Positions 15,694 through 23,528 of a stretch of DNA of 29,169 bases are shown here, piece after piece. Every line of letters starts with the position of its first letter. Positions within the stretch are counted from its first letter, which is position 1. This DNA comes from an uncultured Clostridium sp. Lineage in GTDB: Bacteria > Bacillota_I > Bacilli_A > RF39 > UBA660. The stretch lies in contig CAJKHY010000011.1 in NCBI GenBank assembly GCA_905199855.1, positions 1-29,169 on the forward strand, written 5' to 3'. Position numbers and translations under genes: made by a program. A model generated the notes under the pieces. That model did not search any database, was not told the origin of the DNA, and worked only from the letters and a program-made list of their open reading frames with translations.

Positions 15694-16821
15694 TTAATTA
15701 ATATCATTTATAACAATATTGTTATCATATAATCTAACTATTTTACTGTATTTTTCATATAGTCTAATATAGTCTTTGTTATAATTTGTGTTCATTTCAC
15801 TAAATGGTATGATTTCATTGTTTTTATAGTTTTCATCATAATAGTTATAGATTAGTTCGTTGTTGGTGTTTTCTATTTTGATTTTATTGTTTTTTTTAGT
15901 AATAGTTAGTTCACTTAGGAGTCCTATTACGTATAAATAGTCTCCATATTCATATGTTTTGGAAGAAATAATTCTACCAAGCGAATAGAACACATAAGTG
16001 TTATTTATTTTTTCTATTTGTTGTATTCCATAAGGATGATGACCTATTACTACATCAACCCCTAGAGAAGCTAAGTATTTAGCTTGTCTTTTTTGTTCTT
16101 CGTTTGGGGTAATACCTAACTCATTACCTTCACCCCAGTGCATTGATACAAATATTACATCAACTTTATTTCTTACTTTTTCTATATCTTTTTTTGCTTG
16201 TTCATCACTGTAGATATTGACTAAATAAGGTGATTCTTCGTAACCTTCAGGTATATTTAGTCCGTAGGTGTAACTTAAAAGTGTATAGGTAATACCATTT
16301 TTCTTTTTTATAACAATATTATCTCTATCTTTTTGGTTAAGGTAACTTCCTGATGTATAGACATCTTTTTGTTTATTCCAAAATTTTACTGAATTGGATG
16401 CGCCAAGTTCACTTTTATAGCAATATCTATGACCATTTACTACGCCTAGTTCTCCATCAAAGGTATGGTTATTGGCAAGGCTTATCATGTTGAAACCGGT
16501 GTCTATCATATCTAGTCCAAATTCACTTGGGGTGTTGTAGCAGTCATAACCTAAATAAGCAAATTGACTGCCACTTATGGAGGTTTCTTGGTTATAATAT
16601 TTTATATCATAATTTTTTATATAATTTTTTATTCTTTTAAACATTGGTTTGAAATTATATGTATTTGTTTTTTCGTTGTATGCATCATCTAAGGTATTTT
16701 GAGTAACAAGAGTATCACCTGCCATGATGACTGTGAGTTTATGGGTTTTATTTTTTATTAAGATTAAACTTGTTAGTAAAATAATAATAATAATAAATAC
16801 TATATAATAATATTTTTTCAT
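15694..16821 (-). CDS. CapA-family (PGA_cap) metallophosphoesterase-like protein, membrane anchored
   Basis: 375 residues from ATG 16821. Residues 4-24 are an N-terminal membrane anchor, so the domain is extracellular. The rest matches the CapA/PgsA family (PF09587, calcineurin-like fold): VIMAGDTLV, YNQETSISG, MISLANNHTFD (NNH-D), VSMHWGEGNE, VVIGHHPYGIQ (GHHP). In capsule operons CapA takes part in poly-gamma-glutamate export, but here there is no capB/capC, so the substrate is open. The ATG at 16854 lies upstream of the extended -10 box and would not be in the mRNA; AAAGG lies 11 bases before ATG 16821. Confidence 0.8.
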   Translation of the reverse strand: MKKYYYIVFIIIIILLTSLILIKNKTHKLTVIMAGDTLVTQNTLDDAYNEKTNTYNFKPMFKRIKNYIKNYDIKYYNQETSISGSQFAYLGYDCYNTPSEFGLDMIDTGFNMISLANNHTFDGELGVVNGHRYCYKSELGASNSVKFWNKQKDVYTSGSYLNQKDRDNIVIKKKNGITYTLLSYTYGLNIPEGYEESPYLVNIYSDEQAKKDIEKVRNKVDVIFVSMHWGEGNELGITPNEEQKRQAKYLASLGVDVVIGHHPYGIQQIEKINNTYVFYSLGRIISSKTYEYGDYLYVIGLLSELTITKKNNKIKIENTNNELIYNYYDENYKNNEIIPFSEMNTNYNKDYIRLYEKYSKIVRLYDNNIVINDIN

Positions 16822-16842
16822 AAAATCAACTACCTTTAGATA

Positions 16843-16851
16843 ATTATAACA
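16843..16851 (-). promoter_or_regulatory. Extended -10 promoter of the CapA-like gene
   Basis: TGTTATAAT on the minus strand (TG-n-TATAAT), 21 bases before ATG 16821; the -35 is weak. Confidence 0.65.
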
Positions 16852-16867
16852 CATTTTATTATTTTTT

Positions 16868-16896
16868 TTGACAAATATAAAAAATTATGCTATTAT
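16868..16896 (+). promoter_or_regulatory. Strong promoter of the orphan small RNA
   Basis: TTGACA (16868-16873), 17-base spacer, TATTAT (16891-16896) on the plus strand; predicted start about 16903. No plus-strand protein gene follows before 20502. Confidence 0.75.
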
Positions 16897-16902
16897 TAGT
16901 AT

Positions 16903-17021
16903 GTAAGCAAAATGTTTTGCATAAAATAAAAAAAGAGGAGCATTTAATTCTGCAAGTGAATGTCGCCTCTAAAAGTTTTAGAAAAGACACTCTATAAATA
17001 CTTGAGAGTGTCTATTTTTTT
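16903..17021 (+). ncRNA. Unclassified free-standing small RNA, about 119 nt
   Basis: A near-consensus promoter and a strong terminator bracket this stretch. Three structures are visible: a short hairpin GCAAA/TTTGC near 16907-16920; a compact element closed by AGAGG (16934-16938) and CCTCT (16966-16970) with inner CATT/AATG pairing (16941-16944 with 16959-16962) and a 14-base apical loop containing TTCTGCAAG; and the terminator. It does not match the SRP, 6S, tmRNA, RNase P or riboswitch consensus patterns I know. A 13-codon GTG frame inside has its GAGGAG too far upstream to be convincing. A trans-acting RNA is the simplest reading. Confidence 0.55.
16985..17021 (+). terminator. Rho-independent terminator of the small RNA
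   Basis: Perfect 9-base arms AGACACTCT/AGAGTGTCT (16985-16993, 17005-17013), loop of 11, then A and seven T. Confidence 0.85.
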
Positions 17022-17064
17022 ATTGCTATAATAGTATAAAGTTATAATAAACTATCAAAAGAAA

Positions 17065-17094
17065 ATAATACTAACAATTATTTGTTAGTATTAT
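17065..17094 (-). terminator. Terminator of the tgt operon
   Basis: Twelve-base perfect arms (17065-17076 and 17083-17094) with a 6-base loop, followed on the minus strand by TTTTCTTTT. The stop codon of the last gene (17080-17078) lies in the loop. Confidence 0.8.
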
Positions 17095-17350
17095 GATAAT
17101 AATTAAATTCAGCTAAATTTTCACTTACCCACTCTAAGTCATCTAGATTATTATTACTATATAGATATTGTTCAATATCAAAAATTAATTCACTTAATTG
17201 ATTATATTTTTTATAATTAATTTGATATTTATTTAAAATATCTATCTGTTTTTCATTTAAATATATGTCGTTAAAATGATATTTTATTAGGGCTGTTTCA
17301 TTTAAGTGAATTAGGTTATCTATGCTAACTTCACAGTTATTTATTTTCAT
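17078..17350 (-). CDS. Hypothetical 90-residue protein
   Basis: Start ATG 17350, with GAGGT 5 bases upstream; an in-frame TTG at 17362 precedes that site and is rejected. The protein is acidic, rich in Asn, Tyr and Ile, without signal peptide or membrane segment; residues about 35-75 are predicted by eye to be helical (NEKQIDILNKYQINYKK). No family recognised. It overlaps the YnbB-type gene by 14 bases and ends the operon, so it is likely co-translated with that enzyme. Confidence 0.65.
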   Translation of the reverse strand: MKINNCEVSIDNLIHLNETALIKYHFNDIYLNEKQIDILNKYQINYKKYNQLSELIFDIEQYLYSNNNLDDLEWVSENLAEFNYYHNTNK

Positions 17351-18575
17351 ATAATACCTCAAGGGCTTTGATTAGGCCTAATTTCCCGTATGTATATGTT
17401 AGGGATCCCTGTTGATAAGCGATATAAGGGCTTTTCATCGGACCATCACAGGATAGTTCAATAGATGAGCCTTGGGTAAATGATCCTGAAGCCATGATTA
17501 TTTGATGGTTATATCCTGGCATATCTGTAGGAATCGGTAAGACATGAGCATCGATAGCTGAGGCACTTTGGATACCTTGGACATATTTGGTAAGTTTTAA
17601 AGCACTTTCAAAGGTTATTGCTTCGACGATATCGGCTCTTTTATCATCATATCTTGGTGATACTTGAAAGCCTAATTTTTCTAATACTAGGCTAGTTAAA
17701 ACAGCAACTTTAACACTTGAGGATACGACGCTTGGAGCAAAGAATAAGCCTTGTAATAGTGTTTTGTTAGCACCTAATGATGGTCCTACTTCTTTACCTT
17801 GTCCTGGTACTGTTAGGCGATCTGCGACTAAAGAGATTAGTTGTTTGCTTCCCGCTACGTAAGCACCATTTGAGGCGATACCGCCTCCTAGGTTTTTAAT
17901 TAAGGATCCAACGATTATTGAAGCTCCTACTTCAATAGGACTTTTGTCTTCAACAAACTCACAATAACAATTATCAACCATTATAATAACTTCTTTATCT
18001 ATTTTTCTAATAAAACTAATTACTTTTTCTAATTTATCTATGGTTAGGCTTTTTCTAGTTGAATAACCCCTGCTTCTTTGTATTTCAATTAGTCTTATTG
18101 TTTTTTCTTTTAATTTTTTTTCTATTTTATCATAATCGAAATCATCATTTATCAAATCTATTTCTTCATAGTTTATTCCATATGATTTTAAGGAACTAGA
18201 ATTATCGATAATACCTATTACTTCATCTAAAGTATCATATGGTTTTCCAGTTATTGATAGCATGGTGTCGTTTGGTCTTAGTAAGCCAAATAGTGTTACG
18301 GTTAGGGCGTGAGTTCCTGATATGAATTGGTTTCTAACAAGGGCATCTTCACTTCCTAGGATGTGAGCAAATATTTTTTCTATTTTGTCTCTTCCTAAGT
18401 CATCATAACCATATCCAGTTGAACTTACAAAATCGGTATCTTGTAAATGATATTCATGAAATGCATCGAGTACTTTCTTACTATTAATGTATTCTATTTT
18501 GCTAATGTTATCAAAGATATGGGTGCATTCTCTTTCACAATTATTAACTAATTCAATTATTTTATTTTTATCCAT
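17337..18575 (-). CDS. YnbB-type PLP enzyme (methionine gamma-lyase family, 'aluminium resistance protein')
   Basis: 412 residues, PF06838-type fold-type-I PLP enzyme. Seen: STGYGYDDLGRD near residue 52, RNQFISGTHAL (81-91, the phosphate-cup area), VDNCYCEF with Asp201 for the pyridine nitrogen, and SLIKNLGGG with the Schiff-base Lys227. Family members are often annotated as methionine gamma-lyase or aluminium resistance protein, but the substrate is not certain. ATG 18575 follows GGAGG by 5 bases and overlaps the SDR stop by 8 bases. Confidence 0.88.
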   Translation of the reverse strand: MDKNKIIELVNNCERECTHIFDNISKIEYINSKKVLDAFHEYHLQDTDFVSSTGYGYDDLGRDKIEKIFAHILGSEDALVRNQFISGTHALTVTLFGLLRPNDTMLSITGKPYDTLDEVIGIIDNSSSLKSYGINYEEIDLINDDFDYDKIEKKLKEKTIRLIEIQRSRGYSTRKSLTIDKLEKVISFIRKIDKEVIIMVDNCYCEFVEDKSPIEVGASIIVGSLIKNLGGGIASNGAYVAGSKQLISLVADRLTVPGQGKEVGPSLGANKTLLQGLFFAPSVVSSSVKVAVLTSLVLEKLGFQVSPRYDDKRADIVEAITFESALKLTKYVQGIQSASAIDAHVLPIPTDMPGYNHQIIMASGSFTQGSSIELSCDGPMKSPYIAYQQGSLTYTYGKLGLIKALEVLYENK

Positions 18576-19314
18576 CGGTACCTCCATCTACTTTTATAAT
18601 AGTATTGTTAATATAACTTGCTTTATCACTTGCTAAAAATACTACTACATTGGCTATTTCTTCTGTTTTAGCAAATCTATGTAGATATATTTTATTTTTT
18701 TCTTCTTCTTTGAATTTTTTATCTAAATTTACGTTTATATCTGTATCTATCCATCCTGGACATATGCAATTGACGTTAATATATGGTTTATAATATAAAG
18801 CCATATTTTTAGTCATAGATATGATACCTGCTTTTGAAGCATCATAATCAATACTTTCAGGATAATAACAATTAATAGCATTGTTAGAAGAAATATTAAT
18901 TATTTTACCTTTTTTATTAAGTAACATTGTTCTACCTACATATTTAGTTACTAAGAATGTACCAATTATATTAACATCTAATATTTTTTTAAAAGATTCA
19001 CTTGTTTTTTCTTCATAAGGAGAATCTTTGGTATAAGCAGAATTATTAACCAAAATATCTATTTTTTTATATTTATTTATTACTTTATCTACCATTTTTT
19101 TAACTTCATTTTCGTCAGTTATATCACACTTAATTACATATGTATCTATGTTATATTTATTTTTAATTTCTTGTTCTAAGGCATAGGCTTCTTCTTCTTT
19201 ATTGTGGTAATGAATTACTACATTAGTACCTTCTTTAGCTAGAACACGTATTATTTCACTACCTAAAGGGGAAGTAGAGCCTGTTACTAAGGCAACTTGT
19301 CCCTCTAAATTCAT
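18568..19314 (-). CDS. Short-chain dehydrogenase/reductase
   Basis: 248 residues, classical SDR. The cofactor loop reads VTGSTSPLGSEI: the usual third Gly of TGxxxGxG is Pro, a mild deviation. Other motifs are normal: LVNNSAYT (NNAG-like), ISSNN with the catalytic Ser, Tyr-x3-Lys in YDASKAG, and NCICPGWIDTDI. The short C-terminus VDGGTDG is FabG-like. It is probably NADP-dependent; substrate unknown. AAGGAAGTG precedes ATG 19314. It sits 12 bases after tgt. Confidence 0.85.
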   Translation of the reverse strand: MNLEGQVALVTGSTSPLGSEIIRVLAKEGTNVVIHYHNKEEEAYALEQEIKNKYNIDTYVIKCDITDENEVKKMVDKVINKYKKIDILVNNSAYTKDSPYEEKTSESFKKILDVNIIGTFLVTKYVGRTMLLNKKGKIINISSNNAINCYYPESIDYDASKAGIISMTKNMALYYKPYINVNCICPGWIDTDINVNLDKKFKEEEKNKIYLHRFAKTEEIANVVVFLASDKASYINNTIIKVDGGTDG

Positions 19315-19326
19315 TTTAACACTTCC

Positions 19327-20436
19327 TTATTTTTTATATCTATTTATAAATTCATTTTTATATTCTAAGAATCTATCTTCTTTAATGCTGGTTCTAATGT
19401 TTTCACATATTTTAATTAGGAATCTTAAGTTGTGTATTGATAACAATCTTTGACCAAATGTTTCGTTTGCTATGATTAAATGTCTAATATAGGCTTTGGT
19501 GTAGTGTTTGCAGGCGTAGCAATCGCATTCATTATCTATTTTTGTAAAGTCTTCTTTATATTTGGCATTTTTTAGGTTAATTTTGCCATCTAAGGTGAAG
19601 GCATGGGCATGTCTAGCTAGTCTTGTTGGTAAGACACAGTCAAACATGTCGATACCACGTTCGACACCCTCGAAGATATCTATAGGTTCGCCTACTCCCA
19701 TTAAGTATCTTGGTTTATCGGTAGGTAAATATCTAATACCATCGTCAATCATTTTATACATAGTCTTTTTATCTTCACCTACACTGGTACCTCCAATCGA
19801 ATAACCATCAAAATCTAATTTAACTGTTTCTTTACAACTATATTCTCTTAAATCTTGATATTCACCACCCTGAACTATACCAAATAGACTTTGCATTTCG
19901 TTTTTATGGTTATCTTTACATCTTTTAGCCCATCTTAAAGTTCTTTCAGTACTTTGTTTAGCATATTCATAAGTGGCAGGATATGGAATGCATTCGTCAA
20001 AACACATGGCTATATCACTGTCTAGTTTATTTTGAATCTCTATTGATTTTTCTGGTGTTAGGAATAATTCGTGGCCATCAATATGGCTTTTGAATTTAAC
20101 ACCACTTTCGCATATATCCTTTGGTTTTGCTAAAGAAAATACTTGAAAACCACCTGAATCTGTTAAAATAGGACCATCATAATTCATGAATTTATGTAAT
20201 CCCCCAGCTTTATCGACAATGTCTTCGCCTGGTCTTAACCAAAGGTGATATGTATTAGATAGGATTACAGCTGAATGAATTTCTTTTAATTCTTCAGGAG
20301 ATAATGTTTTAACCGTGGCTTGAGTCCCAACGGGCATGAACATTGGGGTGTCATAAGTACCATAGTTGGTTTCTAGTGTTCCTAATCTAGCATTTGAATT
20401 GTTATCTTTTTTTATTAAATTATATTTAATTTTCAT
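19327..20436 (-). CDS. tgt: tRNA-guanine transglycosylase
   Basis: 369 residues. Tgt exchanges G34 for preQ1 in tRNAs with GUN anticodons (queuosine pathway). Seen: LTDSGGFQVFSL with the substrate-binding/acid Asp, GIVQGG, GGTSVGE, the nucleophile Asp in MFDCVLPTR, and the zinc site C-x-C-x2-C-x25-H (CDCYACKHYTKAYIRH). ATG 20436 follows AAGGAGGAG; the in-frame start at 20460 lies upstream of that site and is rejected. Neither queA nor yajC is adjacent. Confidence 0.96.
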   Translation of the reverse strand: MKIKYNLIKKDNNSNARLGTLETNYGTYDTPMFMPVGTQATVKTLSPEELKEIHSAVILSNTYHLWLRPGEDIVDKAGGLHKFMNYDGPILTDSGGFQVFSLAKPKDICESGVKFKSHIDGHELFLTPEKSIEIQNKLDSDIAMCFDECIPYPATYEYAKQSTERTLRWAKRCKDNHKNEMQSLFGIVQGGEYQDLREYSCKETVKLDFDGYSIGGTSVGEDKKTMYKMIDDGIRYLPTDKPRYLMGVGEPIDIFEGVERGIDMFDCVLPTRLARHAHAFTLDGKINLKNAKYKEDFTKIDNECDCYACKHYTKAYIRHLIIANETFGQRLLSIHNLRFLIKICENIRTSIKEDRFLEYKNEFINRYKK

Positions 20437-20465
20437 AAGCTCCTCCTTGACATCAAACAATAAAT

Positions 20466-20474
20466 ATTATATCA
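20466..20474 (-). promoter_or_regulatory. Extended -10 promoter of the tgt operon
   Basis: TGATATAAT on the minus strand (TG-n-TATAAT), 30 bases before ATG 20436; no good -35. Confidence 0.55.
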
Positions 20475-20501
20475 TATTATTTGGAATTAGAGGTAAACAA
20501 T

Positions 20502-20951
20502 ATGGAATTAACAGAAAAAAAATGTGCAGAAATAAGTAAAAAAGCAAATGATTTTATTAAAATGTATAAGGAACAATTAGAAAATTATGATATTAGAGAT
20601 AATTTTTTAGATATCGCTTTAGATAGCTTTGATAACGAAGATGATATGAAACTATTTAAATGTTTTGTTATATTTAATAATCCAACAAAGTTTTTATGTG
20701 ATTATAAAGAAAATCATCACGATGTTGAAGCAGTATCTAAATTATATCAAACAAATAATGATATTGTTAATCTATTTTTAGAGGTTTTGACTACTTTTTC
20801 TAGTTCTAATGGTAAGAGAATTAGGCCAACGAGGCAGAATTTAAGAAATAGAAGGCAAAATTTAATTGAGGAAAATAGAAGATTAAGAAATAGAGTTATT
20901 GAACTGGAAAATATGTTGAAAGAAAAAAATGCTTCACCTGTTAAGAGGTAG
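20502..20951 (+). CDS. Hypothetical protein with C-terminal basic coiled coil
   Basis: 149 residues from ATG 20502, which follows AGAGGT by 7 bases; the TTG at 20481 lies before that site. The N-terminal 95 residues are helical and acidic (KKANDFIKMYKEQLENY). Residues about 105-140 are Arg/Asn-rich and form a likely coiled coil (NLIEENRRLRNRVIELENML), which might bind nucleic acid or self-associate. No signal peptide. No family recognised. It is divergent from tgt and its TAG stop lies within a bidirectional terminator. Confidence 0.65.
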   Translation: MELTEKKCAEISKKANDFIKMYKEQLENYDIRDNFLDIALDSFDNEDDMKLFKCFVIFNNPTKFLCDYKENHHDVEAVSKLYQTNNDIVNLFLEVLTTFSSSNGKRIRPTRQNLRNRRQNLIEENRRLRNRVIELENMLKEKNASPVKR

Positions 20952-20960
20952 CATTTTTTT
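20924..20960. terminator. Bidirectional terminator between two convergent genes
   Basis: AAAAAATGCT (20924-20933) pairs with AGCATTTTTT (20950-20959), inner ACCT/AGGT, loop GTTAAG, U-run on either strand. Confidence 0.85.
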
Positions 20961-21570
20961 AATCTAAAACTTTTTCTATGAAGTTATCGGTAGTATTAGT
21001 AATTAATACTAATTTAAATGATTCGTTTAAATATATTAAGCTGTTATCTGTTACTGTTTCATCATTTATATTATATAGTTTTAGTAGTTCTCGGTTTGTT
21101 AATACTTTGTTATTTTTGATATCAATATTGTATATTAAAAATTCACATTCATAGTTTTTATCGACATCGTCTCCGCAGAAATGGATTACTAGGGATAAAA
21201 TGTTGTTATCTGGATCAATGCTATAAAAATAAGTAGATAGGTATTTAATATTGTCTTTGTTATATAGGTCTTTATAATATTTATATTTTGTTTCGATGGT
21301 TTCATTTATTTTAGTAATTGTATCACTGTCTTCGTTGATAGTGATAATTGGTAAGATTAAATAGTTATCTTCATAGGTCTTAAATTTTTCTAGTTCCTTA
21401 ATATATGTTATTTTATCACCACAATTATCTATGTTACAACTACCCTCTTTGTCTTCTAGTTTTTTTCTGTTTTTACCTCCATCATAAATAAATATAACAT
21501 AATATAGGCCTATTAATAGAACCAAAACCATTATAATTAAAAATGTTATTAATTTATTTTTTTCTTTCAT
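20959..21570 (-). CDS. Hypothetical membrane-anchored extracellular protein
   Basis: 203 residues from ATG 21570 (GGTGAT at 3 bases; GTG 21579 overlaps the site). Residues 7-28 are a membrane helix (LITFLIIMVLVLLIGLYYV); no lipobox Cys follows it closely. The rest is polar, with two Cys near residue 43-50 and two near 130-140 that could form disulfides. No family recognised; the layout suggests a small sensor or envelope protein. A promoter lies at 21587-21615. Confidence 0.6.
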   Translation of the reverse strand: MKEKNKLITFLIIMVLVLLIGLYYVIFIYDGGKNRKKLEDKEGSCNIDNCGDKITYIKELEKFKTYEDNYLILPIITINEDSDTITKINETIETKYKYYKDLYNKDNIKYLSTYFYSIDPDNNILSLVIHFCGDDVDKNYECEFLIYNIDIKNNKVLTNRELLKLYNINDETVTDNSLIYLNESFKLVLITNTTDNFIEKVLD

Positions 21571-21586
21571 AATCACCACTTTATTA

Positions 21587-21615
21587 AGTATAGCACGTAA
21601 AGATAAATTAGTAAA
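21587..21615 (-). promoter_or_regulatory. Promoter of the anchored hypothetical protein
   Basis: Minus strand TTTACT (21615-21610), 17-base spacer, TATACT (21592-21587). Confidence 0.55.
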
Positions 21616-21739
21616 TTGTTTTTTTTGTTTTGCTATACTGTTATAGTGTAATTAATTTATTTGTTAAATGTTTTCTGTCGTTAAACCCCTTTATTTTTCT
21701 ATATTTGCCAAAAAAACTGAAAAAATTAAAATTATTTGG

Positions 21740-21778
21740 AAACATTTGTTTGACAAAGCAAAAAATATGTGGTATTAT
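21740..21778 (+). promoter_or_regulatory. lexA promoter with LexA-box-like dyad
   Basis: TTGACA (21750-21755), 17-base spacer, TATTAT (21773-21778). AAACATTTGTTT (21740-21751) overlaps the -35 and is a dyad AAACA-N2-TGTTT. It fits the AAC-N4-GTT core of the Gram-positive SOS box (consensus CGAAC-N4-GTTCG), so autorepression is likely. Confidence 0.65.
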
Positions 21779-21799
21779 GTATACGAAGGAGAGATTTAT

Positions 21800-22420
21800 A
21801 TGAAAGAAAAACTAACTTACAAACAAGAGCAAGTACTTAATTATGTTAAAGAGTATATTGCTAAGCACAAATATCCACCAGCAATAAGAGATATTTGTAA
21901 AGGATTAGGTCTTAATTCACCTGCGACGGTACATGTTCATTTGAATAGACTTGAGGAAAAGGGATATTTGAAGAAGGATAACTTTAAGAACAGAACTATT
22001 GAATTATTAGTTGATAATGAATATGAGAAGAAGAATGAGGATGTTGTTAATGTTCCTTTATTAGGAAAAGTTACTGCAGGCAATCCTATTGAAGCTATTG
22101 AGATACCAAATGAACAATTTAGTTTACCTACTTATTTAGTACCAAAGAAGAAAGAAGTTTTTGTATTAACGGTAAGTGGTAATAGTATGATTAATGCAGG
22201 AATATTTGATAATGATATGGTTATTGTTGAGAGATGTGATACTGCCAAGAATGGTGATATTATCGTGGCAATGACTGAAGAAAATGAGGTTACTTTAAAA
22301 AGATATTTTAAAGAAAAAGGACATTTTCGTTTACAACCTGAAAATGATTATATGGAACCTATTATCTTAGATAAGGTAACTATTTTAGGTAAAGCTATTG
22401 GTTTATATCGTAAGTTTTAA
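21800..22420 (+). CDS. lexA: SOS repressor LexA
   Basis: 206 residues, the normal length, from ATG 21800 with GAAGGAGAG upstream; the open frame back to 21668 runs through the promoter and is not coding. N-terminal winged helix (YPPAIRDICKGLGLNS-PATVHVHLNRLEEKGYL), linker, then the S24 peptidase domain: self-cleavage Ala93-Gly94 in VTAGNP, Ser129 in SGNSM and Lys167 in VTLKR. It represses DNA-damage genes until RecA-driven self-cleavage. No other SOS genes are in the window. Confidence 0.96.
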   Translation: MKEKLTYKQEQVLNYVKEYIAKHKYPPAIRDICKGLGLNSPATVHVHLNRLEEKGYLKKDNFKNRTIELLVDNEYEKKNEDVVNVPLLGKVTAGNPIEAIEIPNEQFSLPTYLVPKKKEVFVLTVSGNSMINAGIFDNDMVIVERCDTAKNGDIIVAMTEENEVTLKRYFKEKGHFRLQPENDYMEPIILDKVTILGKAIGLYRKF

Positions 22421-22428
22421 TATATTAG

Positions 22429-22461
22429 CAAGTAAGAATAATTATTTTTACTTGTTTTTTT
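22429..22461 (+). terminator. lexA terminator
   Basis: CAAGTAA/TTACTTG arms (22429-22435, 22448-22454) with AT-rich pairing inside, followed by seven T. Confidence 0.7.
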
Positions 22462-22502
22462 AAAAAAAAGAAAACTAATAAATTTTGTTGTTTATTAGTT
22501 TT
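22461..22502 (-). terminator. Terminator of the XRE regulator gene
   Basis: Perfect 12-base arms (22471-22482, 22491-22502), 8-base loop; on the minus strand the stem ends in TTTTCTTTTTTTT. Confidence 0.75.
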
Positions 22503-22527
22503 ACTTATTGTGTAATATCTCTAATCA

Positions 22528-22785
22528 TTACTTATTTTTTTCTTTGTCTTCTTCGCAAAGTGCACTGATATCAACATCTAAAGCTTTAGCTATTCGGTAA
22601 ATTGTTTCTACTGAAAAAGATTTTTGACCTTTTTTGGATTCAATTCTTCTTATAAATTCATGAGATAAATCTACTTCTTCCGCTAATTGTGCTTGTGTGA
22701 TACCCTTTATTTTACGGTACTTTTTGATATTTTGAGCAATAATTAAATATATATCACGATAATAATTTTTATTTTCTTTGTCCAT
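22528..22785 (-). CDS. XRE-family helix-turn-helix regulator
   Basis: 85 residues with a single cro/CI-type domain: IAQNIKKYRKIKGITQAQLAEEVDLS, then HEFIRRIES, then SVETIYRIAKALDVDISAL. No other domain. ATG 22785 has AAGGTG 9 bases upstream; GTG 22797 overlaps that site. The sequence has the look of stand-alone phage-type or developmental regulators. It follows the sigma-factor gene on the same strand 62 bases on and may be transcribed with it; targets unknown. Confidence 0.85.
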   Translation of the reverse strand: MDKENKNYYRDIYLIIAQNIKKYRKIKGITQAQLAEEVDLSHEFIRRIESKKGQKSFSVETIYRIAKALDVDISALCEEDKEKNK

Positions 22786-22847
22786 ATATCCATTCACCTT
22801 ACTATAATTCTCTCATATATAAAAAGATTTTTATGTAAATAGTTAGT

Positions 22848-23528
22848 TTACTTTTTTACAGAATTTACCATATTTTGGTTCATTTTTTGTAAAATTTTCT
22901 TTTCAGTGCGGGAAACTTGGACTTGATTAATACCTAAATAAGACGAAACTTCTTGTTGTGATTTATCTTGAAAATATCTAAATTCCAAAATTTGTTTTTC
23001 ATAATCGCTTAGTTTATCTAGTTCACTTTGTAAATATATTTTATCTAATTGATTTGTGCTTGTGGCTGGAATTACATCATATAAGAATAAGTCTTTTTCA
23101 TCACTAGAGATACATCTATCTAGACTATCAACACTTTTATTTAAAAGATTTATGTTATCAATGACGTGCTCATCTATTTCTAAAAATGATGCAAGTTCAT
23201 AATTAGATGGCTCTCTCATTAGTTTTTGGGTAAGCAATATTTTTGCTTCATTTATTTTACGACTTAGTTTTTGGTTTTTTTCGCCTATTTTTATTGTTTT
23301 GAATGATGTTACATATTCGTATACACTACCTAAAATATAGTTGTATGCATATGTTTGGAATTTTGCGCTAGAACTTGGATTATAATTTTTATACGCTTTT
23401 ACCACTCCCATACATGCTACTTGGTATAAATCATCTTGTTCATAATAGTAGGTATATTTACTGATTATTTTATAAATTATGCTTTGAATACTATTATCCA
23501 TAATTATATCAGTAAGAGTATTTATCAT
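22848..23528 (-). CDS. Sigma-70-family factor of the sporulation SigF/SigG type
   Basis: 226 residues, a little shorter than B. subtilis SigF or SigG (about 255). Region 2 is at about residues 30-75 (QDDLYQVACMGVVKAYKNY, KFQTYAYNYILGSV), region 3 at 85-130, and region 4 at about 175-220 with EFRYFQDKSQQEV and GINQVQVSRTEKKIL; the last block is close to SigF/SigG/SigB region 4.2. ATG 23528 overlaps the STAS gene stop (ATGA), and no ribosome site of quality precedes it, so translation is probably coupled. SigF versus SigG cannot be settled here; the STAS partner favours SigF. Confidence 0.82.
   Translation of the reverse strand: MINTLTDIIMDNSIQSIIYKIISKYTYYYEQDDLYQVACMGVVKAYKNYNPSSSAKFQTYAYNYILGSVYEYVTSFKTIKIGEKNQKLSRKINEAKILLTQKLMREPSNYELASFLEIDEHVIDNINLLNKSVDSLDRCISSDEKDLFLYDVIPATSTNQLDKIYLQSELDKLSDYEKQILEFRYFQDKSQQEVSSYLGINQVQVSRTEKKILQKMNQNMVNSVKK

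Noticed and set aside
16920..16980. Riboswitch or RNA leader
   Set aside because: The structured element is followed by its own terminator and no gene on the same strand, and it fits no riboswitch consensus I know; annotated as an orphan RNA instead.
16957..16998. GTG-started 13-codon peptide inside the small RNA
   Set aside because: GAGGAG lies about 16 bases upstream, too far for normal initiation, and the frame runs into the terminator stem.
21668..21799. N-terminal extension of LexA
   Set aside because: The in-frame stretch contains the promoter and LexA-box-like dyad; LexA has normal length and a strong ribosome site at ATG 21800.
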